Part shown: positions 46,100 through 54,669 of the stretch, piece after piece
Numbering within the stretch: position 1 is the stretch's first letter
How the letters are laid out: each line of letters starts with the position of its first letter
From: Ruegeria conchae
Lineage (GTDB): Bacteria; Pseudomonadota; Alphaproteobacteria; Rhodobacterales; Rhodobacteraceae
Length of the DNA: 64,000 nucleotides
NCBI RefSeq assembly: GCF_000192475.1
Contig: NZ_AEYW01000001.1
Location: 1-64,000 of the forward strand
Direction: 5' to 3'
The notes under the pieces: model-generated
Database searches by the model: none
The model's input: only the letters and a program-made list of their open reading frames with translations
What the model was told of the DNA's origin: nothing
Made by a program: the position numbers and the translations under genes

Positions 46100-46831
46100 A
46101 TGAGTGATACAACTCAGACCCCGCGCAGCGGACCTGCGCGTCATATCCCTTTGCTGGTGATTCTCGTAGTCGCTGCGGTGGGTTTCTTTACCTTGGGCGA
46201 TTACCTGACATTTGAGACCTTGCGCGACAACCGCGAGGCGCTTTTGGCGTGGCGGGATGCCAACTATTTGGCGATGGTTGCTGCCTTTATTGGCATTTAC
46301 ATCGTGATCGTGGCCTTCTCATTGCCCGGAGCTGCGGTGGCATCGATGACCGGGGGCTTCCTGTTTGGTCTCTTCGCCGGGACCGTGTTCAATGTTGTTG
46401 CAGCTACGATCGGGGCCTCAGCCATCTTCCTTGCAGCGCGCTGGGGGTTGGGCGAGTCACTCACGGCGCGGCTGGAATCCTCGGAAGGGACGGTCAAGAA
46501 ACTGAAAGACGGCCTGCGTGAGAATGAGATCTCGGTTCTCTTCCTGTTGCGCCTGGTGCCTGTGGTGCCGTTCTTCGTGGCCAATCTGGTGCCTGCATTG
46601 GTTGGCGTGAAATTTCGGAACTTCCTGATCACGACTGCGCTGGGCATTATCCCAGGCGGCATCGTCTATACTTGGATTGGCGTCGGGCTCGGGGGTGTAT
46701 TTGACCGGGGTGAGACGCCGGATGTTTCGTTGCTGTGGGAGCCGTTTGTCATGGGGCCCATCATCGGCTTGTGTGTTCTGGCGGCGCTGCCGATTTTTAT
46801 CAAATCCCTCCGTGGCCGAAAGGACACTTGA
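46100..46831 (+). CDS. TVP38/TMEM64 family membrane protein
   Basis: 243 residues from ATG 46100; ATG 46073 in the same frame is also possible and neither has a strong ribosome binding site. The VTT/DedA-like region runs FSLPGAAVASMTGGFLFGLF (about 74-93) through FLLRLVPVVPFFVANLVPAL (about 148-167), with re-entrant hydrophobic segments. Function in bacteria is unsettled; a lipid-scramblase or transporter role is proposed for the VTT fold. The FAD oxidoreductase gene starts 3 bases after it. Confidence 0.85.
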   Translation: MSDTTQTPRSGPARHIPLLVILVVAAVGFFTLGDYLTFETLRDNREALLAWRDANYLAMVAAFIGIYIVIVAFSLPGAAVASMTGGFLFGLFAGTVFNVVAATIGASAIFLAARWGLGESLTARLESSEGTVKKLKDGLRENEISVLFLLRLVPVVPFFVANLVPALVGVKFRNFLITTALGIIPGGIVYTWIGVGLGGVFDRGETPDVSLLWEPFVMGPIIGLCVLAALPIFIKSLRGRKDT

Positions 46832-46834
46832 TTC

Positions 46835-48253
46835 ATGCAAGAGTTAAAGACCGATATCCTGGTGATCGGTGCCGGGTCGGGCGGATTGTCTGTGGCGGCC
46901 GGGGCCAGCCAGATGGGGGCGGATGTCGTCCTGCTGGAGGGGCACAAGATGGGCGGCGACTGCCTGAACTTTGGCTGCGTTCCCTCCAAGGCCCTGATTG
47001 CCAGCGGTAAGGCGGCACATGGGCAAGCACACGCTTCGGTCTATGGGGTCGCGGACGTGGTGCCACAGGTCGACTATGCCGCTGCAAAGGATCATGTGCA
47101 TGACGTGATCGCTCAGATCGAACCGATGGACAGTCAGGTGCGTTTCGAGGGTTTTGGTGTCAAGGTAATCCGGGAATACGGTAGCTTTATATCGCCAACA
47201 CAGGTTCAGGCTGGCGATCACCTGATCACAGCCCGCCGCGTTGTTGTGGCCACCGGGTCTTCGCCGCTGGTGCCACCATTGCCGGGTCTGGATCAGGTCA
47301 CCTATTTTACCAATGAGACTATCTTCGACCTGCGCGACAAGCCCGCGCATCTGCTGATCATCGGTGGCGGCCCGATCGGCATGGAGATGGCGCAGGCGCA
47401 TATCCGTCTGGGCTGTAAGGTCACGGTGATAGAAGGCCTAAAGGCGCTGGGCAAAGACGACCCCGAAGCCGCAACCATCGTGTTGGACAGCCTGAAGGCG
47501 GAAGGCGTCGCGATTCATGAAAACGCCATGGTAGCTCAGATCAGAGACAATGCGGGTGCCATAGAGGTCGTGACCGAGAATGGAGAGATTCACGCTGGTT
47601 CACATTTACTGCTTGCCGTTGGGCGCAAGGCCAACGTTGATCGCCTAAATCTTGAAGCTGCCGGGATTGAGCGTACTCGCACCGGTATCAAGGTCGACGA
47701 CACACTGCGAACGACCAACCGCAAGGTCTATGCTATCGGAGATGTCGCAGGTGGTCTGCAATTTACCCATGTGGCAGGCTATCAGGCGGGGGTTATCATT
47801 CGCTCAGCCCTGTTCGGGTTACCGTCAAAGGCGAAGACAGCACATATCCCCTGGGCGACATATACCGACCCGGAACTGGCACAGGTGGGGCTCAGCGAAG
47901 CGCAAGCGCGTGCCCAACACGGAGACGCTGTGGAAATTGCCCGTTTCGATTATCACCATAATGACCGGGCGATTTCCGAACGGAAAACGAAAGGCTTTAT
48001 CAAGGTGATGGTAGTTAAAAGTCGCCCCGTCGGTGCAACAATCGTAGGGCACCAAGCCGGTGAACTGATCAACTTGTGGTCCCTGGCACTCGCAAATAAC
48101 CTAAAGATGGGGCAGATCGCTGCCATGGTCTCGCCCTATCCGACGATTGGAGAGCTTAACAAACGGGTGGCGGGTGCCTATTTCACGCCAAGGCTGTTTG
48201 AGAATCAAACGGTTAAGAAAGTGGTCAGATTCGTCCAGCGCTGGATTCCCTGA
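46835..48253 (+). CDS. FAD/NAD(P)-dependent disulfide oxidoreductase
   Basis: 472 residues, class I pyridine-nucleotide disulfide oxidoreductase. FAD site GAGSGG at 12-17, redox pair Cys43/Cys48 in GGDCLNFGCVPSKALI, NAD site GGGPIGMEMA near 176-185, and C-terminal dimerisation domain with SPYPTIGELNK. It lacks the N-terminal heavy-metal domain and the C-terminal Cys pair of MerA, so mercuric reduction is not supported. Co-located with a TVP38-like gene, as in several proteobacteria and cyanobacteria; substrate unknown. Confidence 0.88.
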   Translation: MQELKTDILVIGAGSGGLSVAAGASQMGADVVLLEGHKMGGDCLNFGCVPSKALIASGKAAHGQAHASVYGVADVVPQVDYAAAKDHVHDVIAQIEPMDSQVRFEGFGVKVIREYGSFISPTQVQAGDHLITARRVVVATGSSPLVPPLPGLDQVTYFTNETIFDLRDKPAHLLIIGGGPIGMEMAQAHIRLGCKVTVIEGLKALGKDDPEAATIVLDSLKAEGVAIHENAMVAQIRDNAGAIEVVTENGEIHAGSHLLLAVGRKANVDRLNLEAAGIERTRTGIKVDDTLRTTNRKVYAIGDVAGGLQFTHVAGYQAGVIIRSALFGLPSKAKTAHIPWATYTDPELAQVGLSEAQARAQHGDAVEIARFDYHHNDRAISERKTKGFIKVMVVKSRPVGATIVGHQAGELINLWSLALANNLKMGQIAAMVSPYPTIGELNKRVAGAYFTPRLFENQTVKKVVRFVQRWIP

Positions 48254-48271
48254 CCTAAGGAGGAGCGCAAA

Positions 48272-49654
48272 GTGAACTCGCTGTCGGGCCGATTTCTGAT
48301 CCTGACGACGGTCTTCGTGATGTTGGCCGAAGTTCTGATCTTTGTGCCATCGATCGCGCGCTTTCGTGAAGATTTCCTGCTGAACCGGCTCGAGCGAGCC
48401 CAGATCGCTTCGCTGGCGTTGCTGGCTGATGATATGCTGGCCGACGAGCTTGAGGCAGAACTGCTGGTCAATGCGGGCGTTTACAACGTCGTGCTGCGCC
48501 GCGACGAAGTGCGCCAGCTCATGCTGTCTTCACCCATCCCGGATCGGATCTCCAAAACCTTCGATCTGCGCGATGCCAGCGCCTGGGTGCTGATCCGCGA
48601 CGCGACTCTGCGGCTGTTTACGCCCGAAAACGAGGTCATTCGCGTTCTAGGCGCGCCAGTTAAGGATGCTGGCCTGCTGATAGAAGTAACAATGGATAGC
48701 GACCCGTTACGAATGGCGATGACGGATTACGGGCTTCGCATTTTGGGCCTGTCCTTTGTGATTTCTATCATTACCGCCTCATTCCTGTTTCTTGCCGTGC
48801 GCGTGGTTCTGGTACGCCCGATCAAAAGTGTGGTCGGCTATATGCAACGCTACGCGAGCGCACCCGAGGACGCGCGCGGAATTATCTCACCCAATTCCAA
48901 GGTGACGGAACTGCGCGAAGCCGAAGAGGCATTGCAGATGCTTCAAACTGATCTGACACAAGCCTTGAAGCAACGCGAACGCCTGGCGCAATTGGGAGGT
49001 GCGGTGGCTAAGGTTAGTCATGATTTGCGCAACATTCTGACTTCGGCCCAGCTGTTTACCGACCGGATTGAGGCGAGTAATGACCCGCTGGTGGCTCGTA
49101 TGGCGCCAAAACTTGTCAATTCGATCACCCGCGCCGTCTCATTATGCGAAAGCACACTGGCCTTTGGTCGCGCGGAGGAGCCCGCTCCGACACTGACCAT
49201 GTTGCGCCTGCGTGAGATTGCCGAGGATGTTGCCACCAGCGAGAGGCTGGCGCTGGCGAATGCCTGTGTCGAGATCGTGAATGAAGTGCCCGAAGATCTT
49301 GTTGTCCGTGCTGACCCCGAGCAGATTTTCAGGGTCATTTTGAACCTCGTACGCAATGCACGACAGGCGCTGTCTACTTCTGGAAAACCGGGCCGCATTT
49401 CTGTAAACGCCTCCGAGCAGGAAAAGGATTGGTGTATCGAAATCAGCGATACGGGCCCTGGTCTTCCGCCAAAGGCCCAAGAGAATCTGTTTACACCCTT
49501 TCAGGGGGGGGTGCGTAAAGGCGGCTCGGGTTTAGGATTGGCCATCTCACAAGAGTTGGTGCGTGGACATGGCGGGGAGTTGTTTCTGAAAACCACCGGA
49601 CCCGAGGGAACAACCTTTGAAATAAGGCTCCCACGTGGTGATATGACTTTTTGA
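48272..49654 (+). CDS. Sensor histidine kinase (orphan)
   Basis: 460 residues, GTG start with a TAAGGAGGAG site. TM1 at about 8-28, a sensor region to about 150, TM2 at about 156-180, then HAMP. His250 in VSHDLRN is the phosphorylation site. ATPase motifs are NLVRNARQAL (N box), DTGPGLPP (G1) and GGSGLGLAIS (G2). No response regulator gene adjoins it. It is 18 bases behind the oxidoreductase gene, so probably in one transcript. Confidence 0.9.
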   Translation: MNSLSGRFLILTTVFVMLAEVLIFVPSIARFREDFLLNRLERAQIASLALLADDMLADELEAELLVNAGVYNVVLRRDEVRQLMLSSPIPDRISKTFDLRDASAWVLIRDATLRLFTPENEVIRVLGAPVKDAGLLIEVTMDSDPLRMAMTDYGLRILGLSFVISIITASFLFLAVRVVLVRPIKSVVGYMQRYASAPEDARGIISPNSKVTELREAEEALQMLQTDLTQALKQRERLAQLGGAVAKVSHDLRNILTSAQLFTDRIEASNDPLVARMAPKLVNSITRAVSLCESTLAFGRAEEPAPTLTMLRLREIAEDVATSERLALANACVEIVNEVPEDLVVRADPEQIFRVILNLVRNARQALSTSGKPGRISVNASEQEKDWCIEISDTGPGLPPKAQENLFTPFQGGVRKGGSGLGLAISQELVRGHGGELFLKTTGPEGTTFEIRLPRGDMTF

Positions 49655-49718
49655 AGTTTTTTTAAAGAATCGGCTTGCACGCCCGTGGCCTCAGGTCTAA
49701 ATACCGCCTCACCAACGC

Positions 49719-49795
49719 GGACCGATAGCTCAGCTGGATAGAGTACTTGACTACGAATCAAGGGGTCGGGGGTTCGAATCCTCCTCGGTCCGCCA
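49719..49795 (+). tRNA. tRNA-Arg (anticodon ACG)
   Basis: 77 bases including encoded CCA. The acceptor stem GGACCGA pairs with TCGGTCC, discriminator G. The anticodon stem CTTGA/TCAAG encloses loop CTACGAA (anticodon ACG at 49753-49755). The T-arm has GGTTCGAATCC. It reads CGN arginine codons after A-to-I editing at the wobble base. Confidence 0.97.
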
Positions 49796-50438
49796 CTTGG
49801 TACTTGTTGGACGTCAGACGAATTTGACCTTTGCGTCATAAACTGACCCAACACCCCCTTGTCATACTCCCACAGACTGTTTCGTTTGATCTGACTTCCC
49901 TTCCGGAAATCAGGGCTGATTTGCAGATCAGACGGCGAAGCCGCCTGTTCCTGTTGATCTGCCACGTGGCGAACGCGGGAGGGGGCGAGGCAATGCTATT
50001 CGACAGGGGTGACCAGCTCATAGAACTAGCAGTCGCGGCACCTTATTTCCGCAAGCTCATACGTCACGAGGCCCTGGACGAAGATTGGTTGGATCAACAT
50101 GTTGATCTGCTTTGCAGTATCGCGAAAACCAATTCCGGGCAGTGACCATCGCCGTTCTTCGCAATCAAAGCGACCAGCAACGGACGCGAGATTACGGCAG
50201 AGCATCAAATCATGATCAATAGCATGCCCAGCCAGTTCCTAATAACGGCTGCTCTAAATGGTCTTAGCAAACGTTTGCTATGATCGTCCGCCGAGGTTTG
50301 CAAAGTCTGCTTTCTACACAATAGCAGCCGTTTGTGGTGTCCGGTGCTGTAGCGCTGCTGGACCACCGCAATATATGCACAAATCCTACTATCTAAAACA
50401 AAATGCGCCGGCGACCGATGCCGCCAGCGCATTCCGCG
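49796..50438. other. Intergenic region downstream of tRNA-Arg
   Basis: About 640 bases with no gene I can support. A 104-codon plus-strand frame (49831-50145) and a 64-codon frame (50258-50452) exist but have no recognisable product or clear ribosome binding site. A 16-base perfect palindrome lies at 50265-50280. This is a plausible integration or decay zone beside a tRNA, though I found no integrase gene and no repeated tRNA 3' end. Confidence 0.45.
50265..50280. promoter_or_regulatory. 16-bp perfect palindrome, LacI-family-operator-like
   Basis: TAGCAAACGTTTGCTA is a perfect palindrome with a central CG, as in PurR/LacI-type operators (consensus core GCAAACGTTTGC). No convincing gene starts next to it and no LacI regulator is in the window. 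Confidence 0.45.
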
Positions 50439-51857
50439 TCATTGGGTTATGATTTCCGGTCCCATGAACGTGTTGGGGAGGAAGGTCGACAGGAACGGAA
50501 CGTAAGTGACGATGATCAGGAACACGAACAGCACGGCCAGGAACGGAAGGGCTGCCTTGACCACGCTCATCATCGGCATTCCGGCAACGCCCGAGGTTAC
50601 GAAGAGGTTCAGGCCCACCGGCGGGGTGATCATACCGATCTCCATGTTCACTACCATGATGATGCCCAGATGGATCGGATCGATGCCCAGCTCGATAGCG
50701 ATGGGAAAGACCAGGGGTGCCACGATGACCAAGAGGCCCGATGGTTCCATGAACTGCCCACCGATCAGCAGGATGATGTTGACGACCACAAGGAACATCA
50801 CGGGCCCAAAGCCTGCCGACAACATCGCATTAGCGACCTGCTGCGGGATTTGCTCGTCCGTTAGCACATGTTTCAGGATCAGCGCATTGGCGATTACAAA
50901 CAGCAGGGTGATCGTCAGTTTGCCAGCATCAAACAAGGTCTTTTGAGTGTCCGGATGCACAATCGCGGTGACGATCGCCCAAGGCTTGCTCCTAAGGGGA
51001 ATGCGCGGGCCGGCGGGCGCGTCCTCGATCACCGCAGCGGCTGACAGGCTGCGGGTTTTGGGGGCCGCCAGTGGTCCCATGTCTTTGTAGACGAAGGTGG
51101 CGATGAAGAAGGCGTAGACAGCGGCCACAGCGGCGGCTTCTGTGGGGGTGAAGATGCCACCATAGATACCGCCCAGAATGATCACGATCAGGAACAGACC
51201 CCAACCGGCCTCGCGGCCCGACTGGAAAACTTCGCCCCAACCCTTCCACTCGCCCTTGGGCAGGTTCTTGATCTTGGCGATGACAAAGATGGTGACCATC
51301 AGCATAAGGCCGGCCAGCAACCCCGGAATGACCCCTGCAAGGAACATCCGACCCACCGACACCTCGACCGAGGCGGCATAGACCACCATCACGATGGAGG
51401 GTGGGATCAGGATGCCGAGCGTACCGGCGTTACAAATCACACCGGCAGCGAATTCCTTGGAATACCCGACCTGCCGCATACCGGTGATTACAATTGTACC
51501 GATGGCAACCACCGTGGCAGGCGACGAACCAGACAGCGCGGCAAACAGCATGCAGGCAAACACGCCAGCAATGGCGAGGCCGCCCGGGAAATGGCCGACA
51601 CATGCAATTGAAAAACGGATGATCCGCCGCGCCACACCGCCGGTTGTCATGAAGGACGAAGCCAGAATGAAGAACGGAATCGCCAGCAAGGTAAAGTGGC
51701 CTTCAAATGCGGCAAACAAGGTTTGCGCGACCGAGGCCAGCGAACTGTCGGAAAACCACAGCAGGAATAGAATCGAGGACATCCCAAGCGAGATTGCAAT
51801 CGGGACGCCGATCATCAGGAAGCCGATGACCATGGCAAAGAGAAGGACGGTTTCCAT
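50439..51857 (-). CDS. dctM: TRAP transporter large permease DctM
   Basis: 472-residue large membrane subunit of a TRAP transporter. The DctM pattern includes FAALSGSSPATVVAIGTIVI and LGILIPPSIVMVVYAASVEV, and the C-terminal MEIGMITPPVGLNLFVTSGV. A cytoplasmic insert of about 60 residues around 255-310 makes it longer than the usual 425-440. Its start overlaps the dctQ stop by 1 base. Confidence 0.93.
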   Translation of the reverse strand: METVLLFAMVIGFLMIGVPIAISLGMSSILFLLWFSDSSLASVAQTLFAAFEGHFTLLAIPFFILASSFMTTGGVARRIIRFSIACVGHFPGGLAIAGVFACMLFAALSGSSPATVVAIGTIVITGMRQVGYSKEFAAGVICNAGTLGILIPPSIVMVVYAASVEVSVGRMFLAGVIPGLLAGLMLMVTIFVIAKIKNLPKGEWKGWGEVFQSGREAGWGLFLIVIILGGIYGGIFTPTEAAAVAAVYAFFIATFVYKDMGPLAAPKTRSLSAAAVIEDAPAGPRIPLRSKPWAIVTAIVHPDTQKTLFDAGKLTITLLFVIANALILKHVLTDEQIPQQVANAMLSAGFGPVMFLVVVNIILLIGGQFMEPSGLLVIVAPLVFPIAIELGIDPIHLGIIMVVNMEIGMITPPVGLNLFVTSGVAGMPMMSVVKAALPFLAVLFVFLIIVTYVPFLSTFLPNTFMGPEIITQ

Positions 51858-52522
51858 TATTTCGCCTCCGCGTTCTGGGCTTCAATTTCGGCCAGTTCTT
51901 CTTCAACCTCGTGGCTGGCCACGAGCCGATCCGCCTTTCCGTTCAGGATGCTGAATGTCGCCTGAACAAACCGCAGGAACAGCAACGCCATCGAGATCGG
52001 CAGCACGATGTAAGGCAGAAAACGCGGGATTTTTTCGTAGGCTTCTCCTTCGTTAAAGGCGCCTGCCATCCAGGCAAGGATACCGGGCATCGGGATGTCA
52101 TTGGTCTCGTACCAGCCCTTTTCGCGATAATCCTGCTCGAACCCGAGCGGGAACCAGCGCCCTTCGGTGGCGGGCAGGTTGGCGAAGTTGGCCCAGTAGT
52201 CCCAAGATCCCTTCAGCATAAGAAATGAGAAGGCGACACATACAGCGGCAGCGGCCAGCGCCAGCCGTTTCCGGGCGTTGCCGTGCACCATGTTCACCAT
52301 CAGATCGACCCCCAGATGCGCGTGTTTTTTCACCGCGTAGGAAGCCCCCAGCAGAACCAGCCAGGCGAACAGGAAAACCGTCATCTCCAACGCCCAAAGG
52401 ATATTTGAGTTAAAGACATATCTGGCAACGACATTGGCAAATGTCAGTGCGGTCATCAGACCCAGAATGAAGGCGATCAAAACCTCTTCGATCCGGTCCA
52501 TGAGCGAGTGATTGTTGGTCAT
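51857..52522 (-). CDS. dctQ: TRAP transporter small permease DctQ
   Basis: 221 residues from the ATG at 52522, which has a strong GGGAGGGAGGG site; the frame extends to 52537. Four-TM small subunit with NSNILWALEMTVFLFAWLVL near 36-55. The extra loop of about 50 residues between TM3 and TM4 matches the longer DctQ of C4-dicarboxylate systems. It sits between dctP and dctM. Confidence 0.92.
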   Translation of the reverse strand: MTNNHSLMDRIEEVLIAFILGLMTALTFANVVARYVFNSNILWALEMTVFLFAWLVLLGASYAVKKHAHLGVDLMVNMVHGNARKRLALAAAAVCVAFSFLMLKGSWDYWANFANLPATEGRWFPLGFEQDYREKGWYETNDIPMPGILAWMAGAFNEGEAYEKIPRFLPYIVLPISMALLFLRFVQATFSILNGKADRLVASHEVEEELAEIEAQNAEAK

Positions 52523-52539
52523 AGCCCTCCCTCCCAACA

Positions 52540-52578
52540 GCCGTTTTCAGGAAAACGGCAGGCAGGATTGTCCTGCCC
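52540..52578 (-). promoter_or_regulatory. Hairpins between dctP and dctQ
   Basis: Two stems in the 70-base gap: GGCAGGA/TCCTGCC (52561-52577) and a perfect 9-bp GCCGTTTTC/GAAAACGGC (52540-52559). They probably stabilise the dctP message or lower permease expression, like the hairpin after aapJ. Confidence 0.65.
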
Positions 52579-52592
52579 GCCGATGGTGTGGC

Positions 52593-53594
52593 TCAGAAGC
52601 CAGAGTTGATCTGAACCGCCGCGTCGAGGGAGTCTTGACCGATATCGCCCGTGAATTGCTCCCATACCGGCTGCATGGCGGTGACCCATGCCTGACGCTC
52701 GTCATCCGTCAGGGTGCGGATGGTGCCGCCCGCGTCCAGGATCGCCTGACGGTTCTTTTGATTGACCTCATAGGATTCCGAGTTCCGGGTGGCTGTAACC
52801 TCGTCCAGAATGGTCAGGAACTGCTCGCGTACTGCGGGGTCCAGACTGTCCAACCAGTCCACTGAAGCCACCACCAGATAGTCGATGATGCCGTGATTGG
52901 TCTCGGTAATGCCGTCCTGCACCTCGAAGAATTTCTTGCCGTAGATGTTGGACCAGACGTTTTCCTGCCCGTCGACAACACCCTGCTGTAGCGCGCCGTA
53001 GACCTCCGAGAACGCCATCTTCTGAGGGCTTCCTCCAATTGCTTCCATCTGCGCGACCAGCACGTCCGAGGACATAACCCGGAATTTCAACCCATCCGCG
53101 TCGGCCGGTGTAACCAGCGGAACATTGGCCGACATCTGTTTCATGCCGTTGTGCCAGAAGGTCAGCCCCTGAAGGCCGCGACGCTGCATCGAATCCAGCA
53201 GGGCTTGCCCGGCGTCCGAGGTTTGGAAGGCATCGACCGCCTCGATGTTCTTGAACAGGAACGGCAGGTCGAAGATGCGGAATTTCTTGGTGAATTTCTC
53301 GAATTTGGACAGTGAAGGCGCGGCCAGTTGCACGTCACCCTGCAACATGGCCTCGAGCACTTTGTCGTCATTGTAGAGGGTCGAGTTCGGAAAAACCTCC
53401 ATGCAGGCTTTTCCGTCCATTTCTTCGTTGATGCGCTGTTCCAGCAGCGTCGCTGCGATGCCTTTGGGGTGTTTGTCGGTATTGGTAACATGGCTGAACT
53501 TGATGACGACTTCGCCTGGATCACAGGCGGCAAATGCGGAACCCGCACCAGTAACGAGCGCAACAACCAGGCTTGATGTCTTCCAGAATTTCAT
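52593..53594 (-). CDS. dctP: TRAP transporter substrate-binding protein DctP
   Basis: 333 residues. Signal peptide MKFWKTSSLVVALVTGAGSA then FAACDPGEVVIKFSHVTNTD. The TRAP carboxylate-binding Arg falls in GLKFRVMSSDVL (about 170-181), and the GALQQGVVDGQENVWSNIYG region at about 205-224 is diagnostic. Length and partners fit a C4-dicarboxylate-type system; the actual ligand is unproven. It is transcribed away from the hydrolase-leuCD operon. Confidence 0.92.
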   Translation of the reverse strand: MKFWKTSSLVVALVTGAGSAFAACDPGEVVIKFSHVTNTDKHPKGIAATLLEQRINEEMDGKACMEVFPNSTLYNDDKVLEAMLQGDVQLAAPSLSKFEKFTKKFRIFDLPFLFKNIEAVDAFQTSDAGQALLDSMQRRGLQGLTFWHNGMKQMSANVPLVTPADADGLKFRVMSSDVLVAQMEAIGGSPQKMAFSEVYGALQQGVVDGQENVWSNIYGKKFFEVQDGITETNHGIIDYLVVASVDWLDSLDPAVREQFLTILDEVTATRNSESYEVNQKNRQAILDAGGTIRTLTDDERQAWVTAMQPVWEQFTGDIGQDSLDAAVQINSGF

Positions 53595-53683
53595 AGCTTC
53601 CTCCCGTTCTGTCAGGCCGGTCTGACCCGATCAAAGATGCTGAGCGAGAGTACATGCTTGGGCGGCGATGATTTTTCGGAAGA

Positions 53684-53706
53684 ATTGATCAGTATATTCG
53701 ATCAAT
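53684..53706. promoter_or_regulatory. Inverted repeat in the dctP / hydrolase divergent region
   Basis: ATTGATC, 9 bases, GATCAAT: perfect 7-base arms. The T-N11-A spacing inside it fits a LysR-type site. It lies between two divergent operons, with two LysR genes downstream at 56683 and 57760. Confidence 0.5.
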
Positions 53707-53763
53707 ATCGGTGTAAAAGTCGGGTATCGTGAATAACAACCCATTTTCGCGGAGCGCTCCGGT

Positions 53764-54669
53764 ATGTTTCTGGATTTCGAGGAACTGACTCTGAAAGTCG
53801 GTGAGCAGAAGATTTTTGTTCGTCACGGGGGCGACCCTGGCAATCCGGGTCTTTTGTTGTTGCACGGCTATCCGCAGACATCGGCCATGTGGCATGCGGT
53901 TGCCCCGCAGCTCACAGATCAGTTCCATGTCATCTGTCCTGACCTTCGCGGATATGGTCGGTCGTCCAAACCCGCCTCAGATGATCGGCATATGCCCTAT
54001 TCGAAACGCGAAATGGCAAAGGACATGGTCTCAGTCATGTCTCAGATGGGGCATGAGTCGTTTCTGGTCGGTGCCCATGATCGCGGTGCGCGCGTTACTC
54101 ATCGAATGGCTCTGGATCATCCGCAGAATGTCCAGGCGATGGTCTTGTTGGACATCGCGCCGACGCGTGAAATGTATCGCGACACCTCAAAGGAATTCGC
54201 CACCGCCTATTGGCACTGGTTCTTTCTGATTCAGAAACACCCTATCCCGGAACAGATCATCGGCAATGATCCCGCGCAGTTCTGGAAACTGAAGTGCTTC
54301 AATCAAGCCAAGGGCGAAAACCCTTTTATCGCTTCAGCCCTCGACGAATACATCGCCGCCTTCAGCACACCCGAGGGCGTGCACGCCTCGTGCGAGGACT
54401 ACCGCGCTGCGGCGACCATCGACATCGAACATGACGATCAGGACGACGGGGGGAAGGTCGAACAACCGCTGATGGTCCTATGGGCCAAGCGTGGGGTGAT
54501 CGAGACCTGCTTTGATGCGAAGGCGCTCTGGCAGGAGCGAGCGCTCCGGGTCGAGGGCGAGGCCGTCGACGCCACGCACTACATGGCCGAAGAGATCCCG
54601 GACGAAATAGCCAGCCGAATGCGCGCATTTTTCCTGCGCCAGATCGAACAGAAGGATGCTGCCGAATGA
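53764..54669 (+). CDS. Haloacetate (fluoroacetate) dehalogenase-like hydrolase
   Basis: 301-residue alpha/beta hydrolase. All residues that I know as functional in fluoroacetate dehalogenase (RPA1163) have counterparts at matching spacing: nucleophile Asp106 with carboxylate-binding Arg107 and Arg110 (HDRGAR), Asp130 (LLDIAPT), halide-site His151 and Trp152 (AYWHWFF), Tyr213 (EDYRAAA) and catalytic His272 (DATHYMAEE). It should hydrolyse a 2-haloacid, or a related substrate, to the hydroxyacid. The stop overlaps the LeuC-type gene by 4 bases, so the two enzymes are made together. Confidence 0.85.
   Translation: MFLDFEELTLKVGEQKIFVRHGGDPGNPGLLLLHGYPQTSAMWHAVAPQLTDQFHVICPDLRGYGRSSKPASDDRHMPYSKREMAKDMVSVMSQMGHESFLVGAHDRGARVTHRMALDHPQNVQAMVLLDIAPTREMYRDTSKEFATAYWHWFFLIQKHPIPEQIIGNDPAQFWKLKCFNQAKGENPFIASALDEYIAAFSTPEGVHASCEDYRAAATIDIEHDDQDDGGKVEQPLMVLWAKRGVIETCFDAKALWQERALRVEGEAVDATHYMAEEIPDEIASRMRAFFLRQIEQKDAAE

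Noticed and set aside
46835-48253. Mercuric reductase (merA)
   Set aside because: The fold and C-X4-C site fit the wider family, but the N-terminal metal-binding domain and the C-terminal cysteine pair are missing and there are no mer genes nearby.
49501-49965. A 154-codon minus-strand frame containing RRIRTPDPLIRSQVLYPAEL
   Set aside because: This peptide is the well-known artefact of translating the antisense strand of a tRNA gene; the frame overlaps tRNA-Arg at 49719-49795 and the end of the sensor kinase gene.
49831-50145. A 104-codon plus-strand frame after tRNA-Arg
   Set aside because: No ribosome binding site, no recognisable domain, Arg-rich out-of-frame character. Left as intergenic, though a shorter gene cannot be excluded.
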